In this document: positions 1 through 6,235 of the stretch, in pieces
Layout of the letters: every line of letters begins with the position of its first letter
Position numbering within the stretch: the stretch's first letter is position 1
Assembly: GCA_018657375.1 (NCBI GenBank)
Contig: JABHXI010000073.1
Coordinates: forward strand, 1 to 8,562
Source of the DNA: Candidatus Nitrosopumilus sp.
GTDB lineage: Archaea; Thermoproteota; Nitrososphaeria; Nitrososphaerales; Nitrosopumilaceae
Length of the DNA: 8,562 nt
Reading direction: 5' to 3'
Notes under the pieces: generated by a model
Told to the model about the DNA's origin: nothing
The model's input: the letters and a program-made list of their open reading frames with translations, nothing else
Databases searched by the model: none
Translations under genes and position numbers: made by a program

Positions 1-44
1 AAATACATGAACGATATTTTTAGAAAATTTTATGAAATAAACAT

Positions 45-52
45 AAAAAAAA
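45..52 (-). terminator. T-run terminator after tusA
   Basis: On the minus strand a run of eight T lies 17-24 bases after the tusA stop codon, with no stem-loop before it. Archaeal RNA polymerase stops at such U-tracts without a hairpin. Seen in sequence; function inferred. Confidence 0.5.
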
Positions 53-68
53 TATTATACGAATAAAA

Positions 69-305
69 TTATTTCATTTTTTTGATTTGAAGTGTAGTTG
101 TACTACCATCTTTAGTCAAATTTAATAACTCATGACCGTTTCTTGCAACCCATCTGGAAATATCTTCTTCAGCATCAGGATCATCAGCAGAGACACTAAT
201 AATTTGTCCAACTTGCATTCGCTCGATTTCAATCTTAGTTCTAAACACAGGTTCAGGACAAAATAATCCTGTTGCGTCTAATTTTTTTTCATTCGATTCA
301 GACAT
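69..305 (-). CDS. tusA: TusA/SirA-family sulfur carrier protein
   Basis: Small sulfur-carrier protein of the TusA (SirA/YedF) family. Such proteins carry a persulfide on one conserved cysteine and pass sulfur to partners in tRNA thiolation, molybdenum cofactor or other sulfur-trafficking pathways in the cytoplasm. The sequence has the family signature D-x2-G-x2-CPEPV, with the predicted persulfide Cys at residue 16, and at 78 residues it matches the usual 75-81. The rest fits the beta-alpha-beta-alpha-beta-beta fold: an acidic DDPDAEEDI stretch in the middle and a basic C-terminus. The ATG start has no upstream competitor with a better fit and lies about 32 bases after a TATA-like box. The gene is downstream of cofE on the same strand, separated by 110 bases that contain its own promoter, so it is probably a separate transcript. 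The partner protein cannot be told from this window. Confidence 0.9.
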   Translation of the reverse strand: MSESNEKKLDATGLFCPEPVFRTKIEIERMQVGQIISVSADDPDAEEDISRWVARNGHELLNLTKDGSTTTLQIKKMK

Positions 306-331
306 GTGTACCCATACATGAAGAATGATTT

Positions 332-343
332 CTTATATTAAAA
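332..343 (-). promoter_or_regulatory. TATA-like box for tusA
   Basis: The minus strand reads TTTTAATATAAG, centred about 32 bases before the tusA ATG. With the usual archaeal spacing of about 26 bases, transcription would start only a few bases before the ATG, giving a nearly leaderless mRNA. The same TTTAATAT core appears before the HAD phosphatase gene. Confidence 0.45.
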
Positions 344-415
344 TCTAATCAAGAAGTAAGTCATTAATTTAATGTTTATTCATCCACAAATTCTAAAAGA
401 AATAAAGTTAAAATA

Positions 416-1141
416 TTATTTAAAAAGATCTTCGTTTTCAGGACGAATTAAATCATCAATGGTATTAGATCCTACATTAAATGAATAATTACGAACTATA
501 GCTGCAGGACATTTTTTTGTTTTACCCATGACTAGTTCTGTAGCAGAAGAAAGCTCATCAGCAACAGCAATTGCAGTAATACGTAAAATGCGTTTAAAAG
601 AATCCAAAGTTCCAGCATAATCCAAAATAGGATTTAAACCAGAAATTCCAATAGCACAGTTAGTTTGTCCCATTCTAAACGGTCGTCCAAAAGTGTCAGA
701 AATAATTACAGCTATATTCTTACCAGTTTTATTCAAAATATTTGTTCTAATTGTCTCCGCAGATTTATCAGAGTTTACAGGCAGCAATGTTGCAAATCCA
801 TCAAGAACATTACTTTCATCAATTCCAGCATTTGCGCAAATAAATCCACTATTAGTTTCTACAATAATTAAACCATTTTTCAGCCTAACAATTCTTTTGG
901 ATTCAGATAAAATTAATTCAACAAGTGCAGGGTCTTTATTGTATTGAGAACTAATACCCTGAGCTAATAGAGACGGCGATACAGTAGACAACTCTATCAT
1001 CCTACCTTCTTGCTTTGAGATAATTTTTTGAGCAATTACAAGTACATCGCCATCAAGCACATCAGCTGAATTTAAAATCAGTTCTGACAAATCATCATCA
1101 GGGACAATTTCTTTTTCAATTGGAATTGGAATAATTTGCAA
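416..1141 (-). CDS. cofE: Coenzyme F420-0:L-glutamate ligase CofE
   Basis: GTP-dependent ligase that adds glutamate (gamma-linked) to F420-0 in the last steps of coenzyme F420 synthesis; cytoplasmic and metal-dependent. At 241 residues it is close to the 249 of the Archaeoglobus enzyme. Family blocks seen in order are: DVLVIAQKIISKQEGR (residues 32-47), N-x-G with the NAGID-x-SN block (97-111), ISDTFGRPFRMGQTNCAIG (147-165), the D-x2-G pair near 174-177, and ADELSSATELVMGK (194-207). The start is TTG: an in-frame TAA lies directly before it and the next methionine is residue 48, inside the core. The N-terminus beginning with the typical IIPI strand supports this choice. It follows the HAD gene by 34 bases on the same strand and may be co-transcribed with it. 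No cofC, cofD or cofG/H is in the window. Confidence 0.93.
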   Translation of the reverse strand: MQIIPIPIEKEIVPDDDLSELILNSADVLDGDVLVIAQKIISKQEGRMIELSTVSPSLLAQGISSQYNKDPALVELILSESKRIVRLKNGLIIVETNSGFICANAGIDESNVLDGFATLLPVNSDKSAETIRTNILNKTGKNIAVIISDTFGRPFRMGQTNCAIGISGLNPILDYAGTLDSFKRILRITAIAVADELSSATELVMGKTKKCPAAIVRNYSFNVGSNTIDDLIRPENEDLFK

Positions 1142-1175
1142 TTACAATATTCAATACATAGGACTAAAAAATGGT

Positions 1176-1817
1176 TTAGACGGTAGGAAGTTCTAACTTA
1201 AGATGTTTATTAATAATTCCCAAAATTTTAGATAAATCTTTTTCCTCTAATGTAGTGGTAGCCAAGTCTTTAACTAAATCCTGTGCCCTGTATGCAATAC
1301 CAAGGCCACAAATATCAAATAGTTTAATATCGTTTGCACCATCCACAACACAAACAATATCTTCCTTATTTTCACCCCATTCAGCAATTTTTATTTTTGC
1401 AGATTTTGATTTATCAGAATCAACAAGAATGTTAACACCGTCAAGTTTACCATCCTTAAAAATTAAATCATTACAGTACACATAATCAAAACCCAATTCT
1501 TTTTGTAATTTATCCATCATCAATGTAAAACCACCAGAAACAGCCATAATTTTCCAACCCGCAGCTTTTAAAATTCTGCACGCTTCTTTTGCACCTGGCA
1601 TTATTGGTAAACTGTCTGCAACTTCCTGGCATACTTTTTCGTCCAGTCCCTTTAATGCAGCAACTCTAGTTCGAAGTCCCTCTTCCCAATTTATTTTACC
1701 CTGAATTCCTTGTTTTGTAATTGCCCAAATTTCATCCTCTTTGTTTAATTTTTCTGCAAGAATTGGAAGGTATTCTTCATCATACAAAACGCCTTCAACA
1801 TCAAATATTATTAACAA
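1176..1817 (-). CDS. SerB-like HAD phosphatase (probable phosphoserine phosphatase)
   Basis: HAD-superfamily phosphatase that probably makes serine from phosphoserine, the last step of serine synthesis. At 213 residues it is near the 211 of the Methanocaldococcus jannaschii enzyme. Motif I is FDVEGVL with nucleophile Asp6; motif II is SGGF with Ser94; the motif III lysine is probably Lys136; motif IV is VVDGANDI with Asp159 and Asp163. Residues equivalent to the substrate-binding Glu20 and Arg56 of the M. jannaschii enzyme appear present as Glu15 and Arg51 (in GLRTRV). The oddity is Glu8 where SerB proteins have the acid/base Asp; this D-x-E form is known from ThrH (DLEGVL). The start must be TTG: an in-frame stop lies a few codons upstream and the next methionine is residue 73. 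A TATA-like box lies about 35 bases upstream. A relaxed or different phosphate-ester substrate is possible. Confidence 0.82.
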   Translation of the reverse strand: MLIIFDVEGVLYDEEYLPILAEKLNKEDEIWAITKQGIQGKINWEEGLRTRVAALKGLDEKVCQEVADSLPIMPGAKEACRILKAAGWKIMAVSGGFTLMMDKLQKELGFDYVYCNDLIFKDGKLDGVNILVDSDKSKSAKIKIAEWGENKEDIVCVVDGANDIKLFDICGLGIAYRAQDLVKDLATTTLEEKDLSKILGIINKHLKLELPTV

Positions 1818-1846
1818 AATGTTTCTGAATTAAAAAAAAATTCTAA

Positions 1847-1857
1847 TAATATTAAAG
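1847..1857 (-). promoter_or_regulatory. TATA-like box for the HAD phosphatase gene
   Basis: The minus strand reads CTTTAATATTA, centred about 35 bases before the TTG start, which predicts a leader of only a few bases. It would drive the phosphatase gene and possibly cofE behind it. Confidence 0.45.
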
Positions 1858-1968
1858 TAGTGACTATTATGCCCAAAATTTGTAAAATTTTTTCATTCAT
1901 CGTATTAAAGTTTAAAAAAAATAATTACAAACAGTTAGGGATAAATCACGGAATAACATGCAAAGAGT

Positions 1969-2259
1969 ATGGTTGATGAACTAGAACGAAAATACGATGT
2001 AAAAATTCAAACTACAGAAGATAAAGTGAAATTTCCAGACGAACTAAAAGCAGAATTAAAAGCACAAGGAATGATGGATGATAAAGGAAAATTAAAATTA
2101 AAAGGCGTTAGTCCAAAAATGCTAAAAAGAATGAAACAAGAGTACGTAGAATGTCCGGTTTTAAAAGATGATGTTCAATTTGTACAATGTTTCATATGTC
2201 CAAATTTTCAAAGCAGAGTAATGGGCGAAGTGCTATGCAAAGGCGAACCACTGAAATAA
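1969..2259 (+). CDS. Small four-cysteine (metal-binding-like) protein, unknown function
   Basis: I do not recognise a named family. The 96-residue protein has a charged, Lys/Glu-rich N-terminal half (residues 1-60, probably helical, including a GKLKLKG turn at 40-46) and a C-terminal cysteine cluster: Cys62, Cys74, Cys77 and Cys90, spaced C-x11-C-x2-C-x12-C. CP, CPNF and CKGE contexts suggest a zinc ribbon or possibly an iron-sulfur site; the sequence does not decide which. No signal peptide or membrane segment is present. The ATG is the only plausible start, since an in-frame TAA lies 12 bases before it. An AT-rich stretch at 1909-1923 could be its TATA box, giving a leader of about 28 bases. 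It is divergent from the phosphatase gene and 63 bases ahead of proS on the same strand, so the two may share a transcript, which hints at a translation-related or housekeeping role, no more. Confidence 0.75.
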   Translation: MVDELERKYDVKIQTTEDKVKFPDELKAELKAQGMMDDKGKLKLKGVSPKMLKRMKQEYVECPVLKDDVQFVQCFICPNFQSRVMGEVLCKGEPLK

Positions 2260-2322
2260 CATAATAGATTTTAAAAAATTCACGAAAGGCTCATTAGTTA
2301 AAATAATTCTCAACCAAGTAGT

Positions 2323-3765
2323 TTGGGAAAGCAAAAAGTAGGAATTACAGTTTCAAAAGAAGAAGATTTCAGTGAATGGTATACACAAGTAGTCTTAAAG
2401 GCAAAACTTGCAGATTATGCACCAGTTAAAGGATTAATTGTTCTCAGACCTGACGGATATTCAATCTGGGAGTCATTAAGAACCACATTTGATAAAAAAT
2501 TTGCACGCAATGGAATACGAAATGGATTTTTACCAATACTAATTCCAGAATCACTATTAGGAAAAGAACAAAAGCATTTTGCAGGTTTTAACCCAGAAGT
2601 GTTTTGGGTCACGCATTCAGGAACCAATGAGATAGGAGACAGGTTAGCCCTAAGGCCAACATCTGAGACATTGGCATATACACTATATTCAAAATGGATT
2701 CAAAGTTGGAGAGATTTACCACTAAAAATAAATTTTTGGAATACGGCGTTAAGAGCTGAAATCAAAGCAACAAAACCTTTTCTTAGGACATCAGAATTCC
2801 TATGGCAAGAAGGGCACACAGTACATTCAACAAAAGAAGAAGCTGAAAAAGAAGTAATGAAAATTTTAGATATTTATAAAAACACAGTAGAAGAGGAGCT
2901 TGCAATCCCAGTAAGCACAGGAAAGAAAAGTGAAAAAGAAAAATTTGTTGGTGCAACATACACAACAACTATGGAATCAATAATGCCAGATGGAAAAGCA
3001 CTGCAAATGGGTACGTCTCATTTCTTGGGACAAAATTTTTCAAAACCGTTCGAGGTTAAATTTGCAGATAAAGACAACATAGAACATTTTGCATGGCAAA
3101 CATCATGGGGAGTGTCTTGGAGATTAATTGGGGCAATGATCATGATTCACGGGGATGACAAAGGTTTGGTATTACCACCAAAAGTAGCCCCAATGCAAGT
3201 GGTGATTGTACCAATTTACAAAAATGATGAGGGCAAAAATAGCGTATTGCACAAAGTGGAAGAAATACAAAATAAATTAGAGTTAAAAGATATCAGAGTT
3301 CATGTTGACGACAGAGAAGGAATGTCGCCAGGATACAAATTTAATGACTGGGAGCTAAAAGGGGTTCCTTTACGCATAGAAATAGGACCCAAAGATATAG
3401 AGAATCAGAACATAGTTGTTGCAAAAAGATACAATTTAGAAAAAATAAGTTTGAGATTTACTGAAATTGAAAAAATACCAATAATTTTAGACGAAATTCA
3501 AACACAGATGCTAAAAAAAGCCAAAGAGCAAACAGAAACTATTACACTGAATATTTCAGATTATTCAGAATTTAAATCTAAAATAGAAAAAGGAGGATTC
3601 TTCAACTCCCCATGGTGTGGAAAAGTAGAATGTGAAGACAAGATCAAAGAAGAGACAGGTGCAGAAATTAGGGTGATACCATTCGGTAGTGAAAATGTCA
3701 ATGAAAAGTGCATTTACTGTAATGAGCAGAGCGCATCAACTCCCATTTTTGCAAGGGGATACTAG
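2323..3765 (+). CDS. proS: Prolyl-tRNA synthetase, archaeal/eukaryotic type
   Basis: Class II aminoacyl-tRNA synthetase that charges tRNA-Pro with proline in the cytoplasm. It is the archaeal/eukaryotic (type 3) form: no editing (INS) domain between motifs 2 and 3, and a C-terminal zinc-binding extension. Seen: the substrate loop RPTSE (residues 111-115), motif 2 around FLRTSEFLWQEGHTVH (153-168), motif 3 around SWRLIGAMIMIHGDDKGL (265-282) with its arginine, an anticodon-binding domain at about 289-395, and four zinc-ligand cysteines at 432, 437, 463 and 466. The protein ends in Tyr480, as expected for this type, in which the terminal tyrosine reaches the active site. Length 480 is typical. 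The start is TTG, because only eight sense codons separate it from an in-frame TAA and none is ATG or GTG. It ends in tandem TAG TAG stops. Confidence 0.97.
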   Translation: MGKQKVGITVSKEEDFSEWYTQVVLKAKLADYAPVKGLIVLRPDGYSIWESLRTTFDKKFARNGIRNGFLPILIPESLLGKEQKHFAGFNPEVFWVTHSGTNEIGDRLALRPTSETLAYTLYSKWIQSWRDLPLKINFWNTALRAEIKATKPFLRTSEFLWQEGHTVHSTKEEAEKEVMKILDIYKNTVEEELAIPVSTGKKSEKEKFVGATYTTTMESIMPDGKALQMGTSHFLGQNFSKPFEVKFADKDNIEHFAWQTSWGVSWRLIGAMIMIHGDDKGLVLPPKVAPMQVVIVPIYKNDEGKNSVLHKVEEIQNKLELKDIRVHVDDREGMSPGYKFNDWELKGVPLRIEIGPKDIENQNIVVAKRYNLEKISLRFTEIEKIPIILDEIQTQMLKKAKEQTETITLNISDYSEFKSKIEKGGFFNSPWCGKVECEDKIKEETGAEIRVIPFGSENVNEKCIYCNEQSASTPIFARGY

Positions 3766-3780
3766 TAGCAATTTAGCCGC

Positions 3781-3792
3781 AACATAATAATA
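3781..3792 (+). promoter_or_regulatory. Possible TATA-like box for egtB
   Basis: AACATAATAATA is centred about 27 bases before the egtB ATG, the spacing expected for a leaderless archaeal transcript. The 48-base proS-egtB gap is AT-rich throughout, so the exact box is uncertain. Confidence 0.35.
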
Positions 3793-3813
3793 CAAAAAAA
3801 ATATTTTTCAAAC

Positions 3814-5124
3814 ATGACAGTTAACCTAGAATTACAAGAAAACACAGAATTGCTGGAACAATTTAGAGAAACTAGGAGTAGAACATTAGAATTAGTAAAA
3901 AATTTAAAAAAAGATGATTTTGTGGTTCAAACCGCATCATACATGAGTCCACCTAAATGGCATGTTGGCCACGTAAGTTGGATTTATGAAGCAATAATGA
4001 GCAAATTAGATGAAGACTATGAATTTCATTCAAAAGAATTCTCAGAGTATTTGAATTCATACTACCAACAATTTGGAGTTCCACACGATAAAAAATTAAG
4101 AGGAATTACATCAAGACCTACTGTTGATGAAATTTTTCAATATTTTAATACGATAAATCAAAAAGTAGAGAAATTCATCACATCCAGAGAATTAAGTGAG
4201 GATGAAAAAAAAATAATCATTATAGGGTTTCATCATGAATGCCAACATCAAGAATTGCTAGTATATGACTTGCAGCATCTTCTTGCAGAACAATATTTGC
4301 CAGTAAGAAAAAATAAAATTGTAAAGCAGCAAGAAAAACAAAAAGAATTTGTAAAGATCAGTGGCGGCTTATACACTATGGGGTACAACGGAAAAAATTA
4401 TTGTTACGATATTGAATTACCAGAACACAAAACGTACCTCAAAAATTTTAAAATTGGAATTTTTCCAGTAACCAATCAAGAATATTTAGAATTTATGAAT
4501 GACGGAGGATATGAAACTTACAAACATTGGTTATCAGACGGATGGGAAAAAGTAAAATCAAATGAATGGCGTTCGCCTATGTACTGGGAAAAAATTAACG
4601 ATGAATGGCACGTAAGAGATTTCTTAGGAATTAGAAAAATTAACCCGAATGAACCAGTGTGTCACGTTAGCTACTATGAGGCAGATGCGTATTGTAAATG
4701 GGCAGGAAAAAGACTACCTACAGAAGCAGAATGGGAAAAAGCATCGTGTTGGAACGAAGAGAAACAGGAAAAAACAGTATTTCCATGGGGAAATGAAAGT
4801 CCATCAGAAGAAAAATGTAATTTACTAGAATCACATCATTGGGGATGTACAGAGATAGGCACGTATCCAAATGGGACTAGTCCATCAGGATGTCAACAAA
4901 TGATTGGAGATGTATGGGAATGGACTACTTCAGAATTCATGGGCTATCCAGGATTCAAGTCTGGATTTGACGAGTATAACGATAAATGGTTTACAAATCA
5001 AAAAGTGTTGAGAGGAGGATCATTCGGAACTCCAAAGATGTCAATTAGAGGAAGTTATAGAAATTTCTTTAGATTAGATGAGAGATGGCTATTTTCAGGA
5101 TTCAGATGCGTGGAAGATATTTAA
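3814..5124 (+). CDS. egtB: EgtB-type sulfoxide synthase (ergothioneine synthesis)
   Basis: Non-heme iron enzyme of the EgtB family, which uses O2 to join a thiol (cysteine or gamma-glutamylcysteine) to the imidazole of hercynine, giving a sulfoxide precursor of ergothioneine. It has the two expected domains: an N-terminal DinB-like helical bundle (about residues 12-160) and a C-terminal FGE-sulfatase/C-type-lectin-like domain (about 178-434, with RLPTEAEWEKA, GDVWEWT, VLRGGSF and the final FSGFR). The three iron histidines appear present: His53 in WHVGHVSW, and His141 and His145 in the HECQH block, the same four-residue spacing as the mycobacterial ligands. Length 436 is usual. There is no C-terminal methyltransferase, which separates it from OvoA. 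ATG start. Its neighbour egtD, on the opposite strand, supports the pathway call. The thiol substrate cannot be read with confidence; related sulfoxide or selenium-carbon synthases remain possible. Confidence 0.88.
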   Translation: MTVNLELQENTELLEQFRETRSRTLELVKNLKKDDFVVQTASYMSPPKWHVGHVSWIYEAIMSKLDEDYEFHSKEFSEYLNSYYQQFGVPHDKKLRGITSRPTVDEIFQYFNTINQKVEKFITSRELSEDEKKIIIIGFHHECQHQELLVYDLQHLLAEQYLPVRKNKIVKQQEKQKEFVKISGGLYTMGYNGKNYCYDIELPEHKTYLKNFKIGIFPVTNQEYLEFMNDGGYETYKHWLSDGWEKVKSNEWRSPMYWEKINDEWHVRDFLGIRKINPNEPVCHVSYYEADAYCKWAGKRLPTEAEWEKASCWNEEKQEKTVFPWGNESPSEEKCNLLESHHWGCTEIGTYPNGTSPSGCQQMIGDVWEWTTSEFMGYPGFKSGFDEYNDKWFTNQKVLRGGSFGTPKMSIRGSYRNFFRLDERWLFSGFRCVEDI

Positions 5125-6143
5125 TTTTTTGAAACTAATGTTAATGAAAAGTATTTTTTGTCATCTAACCACATGTTTTTAATTTCGAATCCAACATCAC
5201 CCAATAACATCTTGATTTGAGATGGCTTGTATTTATGAGAATATTCAGTATGAATTAATTCGCCTTCATCTAAATTTAAAGATAAATTAGATTTTTTAAT
5301 CATTACAGATTGGGGCGTCAGAGATTTTAAATTCATTTCAATTCGTTGATCATCTTCATTGTATATAGAATAATGTGAAAAATTATTAATAATAAAATCA
5401 GCACCAAGTTCGTCATTAATTCTAGATAGCACATTGAGATTAAATTTTGCAGTAACGCCTTGTGAATCATCGTATGCAGATTCTAGAATTTTTTTATCCT
5501 TGACTAAATCCAAACCAATTAAAAAAAGATCGCCTTGCTTCATAGTAGAAAATATTTTTTTTAAGAAAATCCTCCCATCTTCAGGTGAAAAATTACCAAA
5601 GCTTGAACCAAGAAAAATGATTAGATTTTTTTTATCATCGTAGTTTTGAAGAAATTCCAAACCTCCTTCATACGTATCAATTATCCCAGTAATGTTCAAA
5701 GTGGCATAATCTTTCAATAATTGTTCAGAGCTTTCAGTAAGAATTTCAGATATGTCTATAGGAAAATATTCTGTTTTAGGCTGTAATTTGGTAAAAACGT
5801 CAAGAATTAATCGAGTTTTGACAGATGCACCACTTCCAAGTTCAACTAAACGAACATTTTCGTCAAGATATGGCGGCAAATCATTTTCTAGTTTTTTTAA
5901 AATACTAACTTCAGTTCTAGTAGGATAGTATTCAGGAAGGGAACAAATGGATTCAAATAAATTTGAACCTTTATTATCGTAGAAAAATTTTGGGCTGATG
6001 AATTTGTAATCTTGGTTTAAACTAAAAGCAATTTCTTCTGCAAAAGATTTTTCAATATTACTTGCATGTGGTTTAAAATAACGAAGTTGAGAATCTACAA
6101 CATATTGTTTATAATCAATTTTTTTGTCCTTAAAACTACTCAA
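5121..6143 (-). CDS. egtD: L-histidine N-alpha-methyltransferase EgtD
   Basis: SAM-dependent enzyme that trimethylates histidine to hercynine, the first committed step of ergothioneine synthesis. Family blocks are well kept: PKFFYDNKGSNLFESIC (residues 51-67) followed by LPEYYPTRTE (69-78), SAM-binding ELGSGASVKTRLIL (101-114), the FPIDIS strand (127-132), FLGSSFGNF (177-185), GLDLVKD (210-216) and AYDDSQGVTAKFNLN (223-237). Residues matching the histidine pocket of the mycobacterial enzyme appear present: Asn184, Tyr224, and Glu300 with Ser302 in TEYSHKY. At 340 residues it is slightly longer than the 321 of the mycobacterial protein. The start is TTG, since an in-frame TAG lies two codons upstream and no methionine occurs before the catalytic core. 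It converges with egtB, overlapping by four bases, and diverges from the ABC ATPase gene. Confidence 0.93.
   Translation of the reverse strand: MSSFKDKKIDYKQYVVDSQLRYFKPHASNIEKSFAEEIAFSLNQDYKFISPKFFYDNKGSNLFESICSLPEYYPTRTEVSILKKLENDLPPYLDENVRLVELGSGASVKTRLILDVFTKLQPKTEYFPIDISEILTESSEQLLKDYATLNITGIIDTYEGGLEFLQNYDDKKNLIIFLGSSFGNFSPEDGRIFLKKIFSTMKQGDLFLIGLDLVKDKKILESAYDDSQGVTAKFNLNVLSRINDELGADFIINNFSHYSIYNEDDQRIEMNLKSLTPQSVMIKKSNLSLNLDEGELIHTEYSHKYKPSQIKMLLGDVGFEIKNMWLDDKKYFSLTLVSKN
5125..5130 (+). terminator. T-run directly after the egtB stop
   Basis: Six T residues follow the egtB TAA at once, inside the end of egtD on the other strand. A U-tract of this sort can stop archaeal RNA polymerase and would limit read-through into egtD antisense. 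Weak signal; function inferred. Confidence 0.35.
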
Positions 6144-6163
6144 TTGCTAATTTGATGGTTATT

Positions 6164-6175
6164 CAACATAAATTT
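6164..6175 (-). promoter_or_regulatory. TATA-like box for egtD
   Basis: The minus strand reads AAATTTATGTTG, centred about 27 bases before the egtD TTG, consistent with a leaderless transcript. It is the only good candidate in the 92-base divergent gap on this strand. Confidence 0.45.
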
Positions 6176-6193
6176 CTTATCATAATTTTTACG

Positions 6194-6211
6194 CATGAAA
6201 CATGTTTCTTG
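6194..6211. promoter_or_regulatory. Palindromic operator candidate between egtD and the ABC ATPase gene
   Basis: GAAACATGTTTC at 6197-6208 is a perfect 12-bp inverted repeat. It extends to 6194-6211 with a single mismatched pair, so 8 of 9 pairs match. It lies in the divergent intergenic region, touching the TATA-like box of the ABC gene where the BRE would be, and about 20 bases upstream of the egtD box. This is the placement expected for a dimeric regulator acting on one or both genes. The regulator is not in the window, and a chance palindrome in AT-rich DNA cannot be excluded. Confidence 0.45.
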
Positions 6212-6219
6212 ATATACTT
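6209..6219 (+). promoter_or_regulatory. TATA-like box for the ABC ATPase gene
   Basis: TTGATATACTT is centred about 22 bases before the TTG start, roughly right for a leaderless archaeal transcript. Its left edge overlaps the palindrome at 6194-6211. Confidence 0.4.
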
Positions 6220-6235
6220 GAGAAATAACAGATAA

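Noticed and set aside
38..52. Repeated AACATAAAAAAA strings at about 41-52, 6481-6500 and 7037-7050
   Set aside because: The latter two are coding (Asn-Ile-Lys-Lys) in the ABC gene; similarity is low-complexity AT sequence, not a repeat family.
693..947. Open frames on the plus strand inside cofE (also 665-871)
   Set aside because: They lie antisense to a well-conserved cofE coding frame, show no recognisable domain, and have no promoter of note.
1958..1984. Eight-codon ATG frame overlapping the start of the four-cysteine gene, possible uORF
   Set aside because: Too short to judge, out of frame, and no sign of a regulatory peptide; chance ATGs are frequent here.
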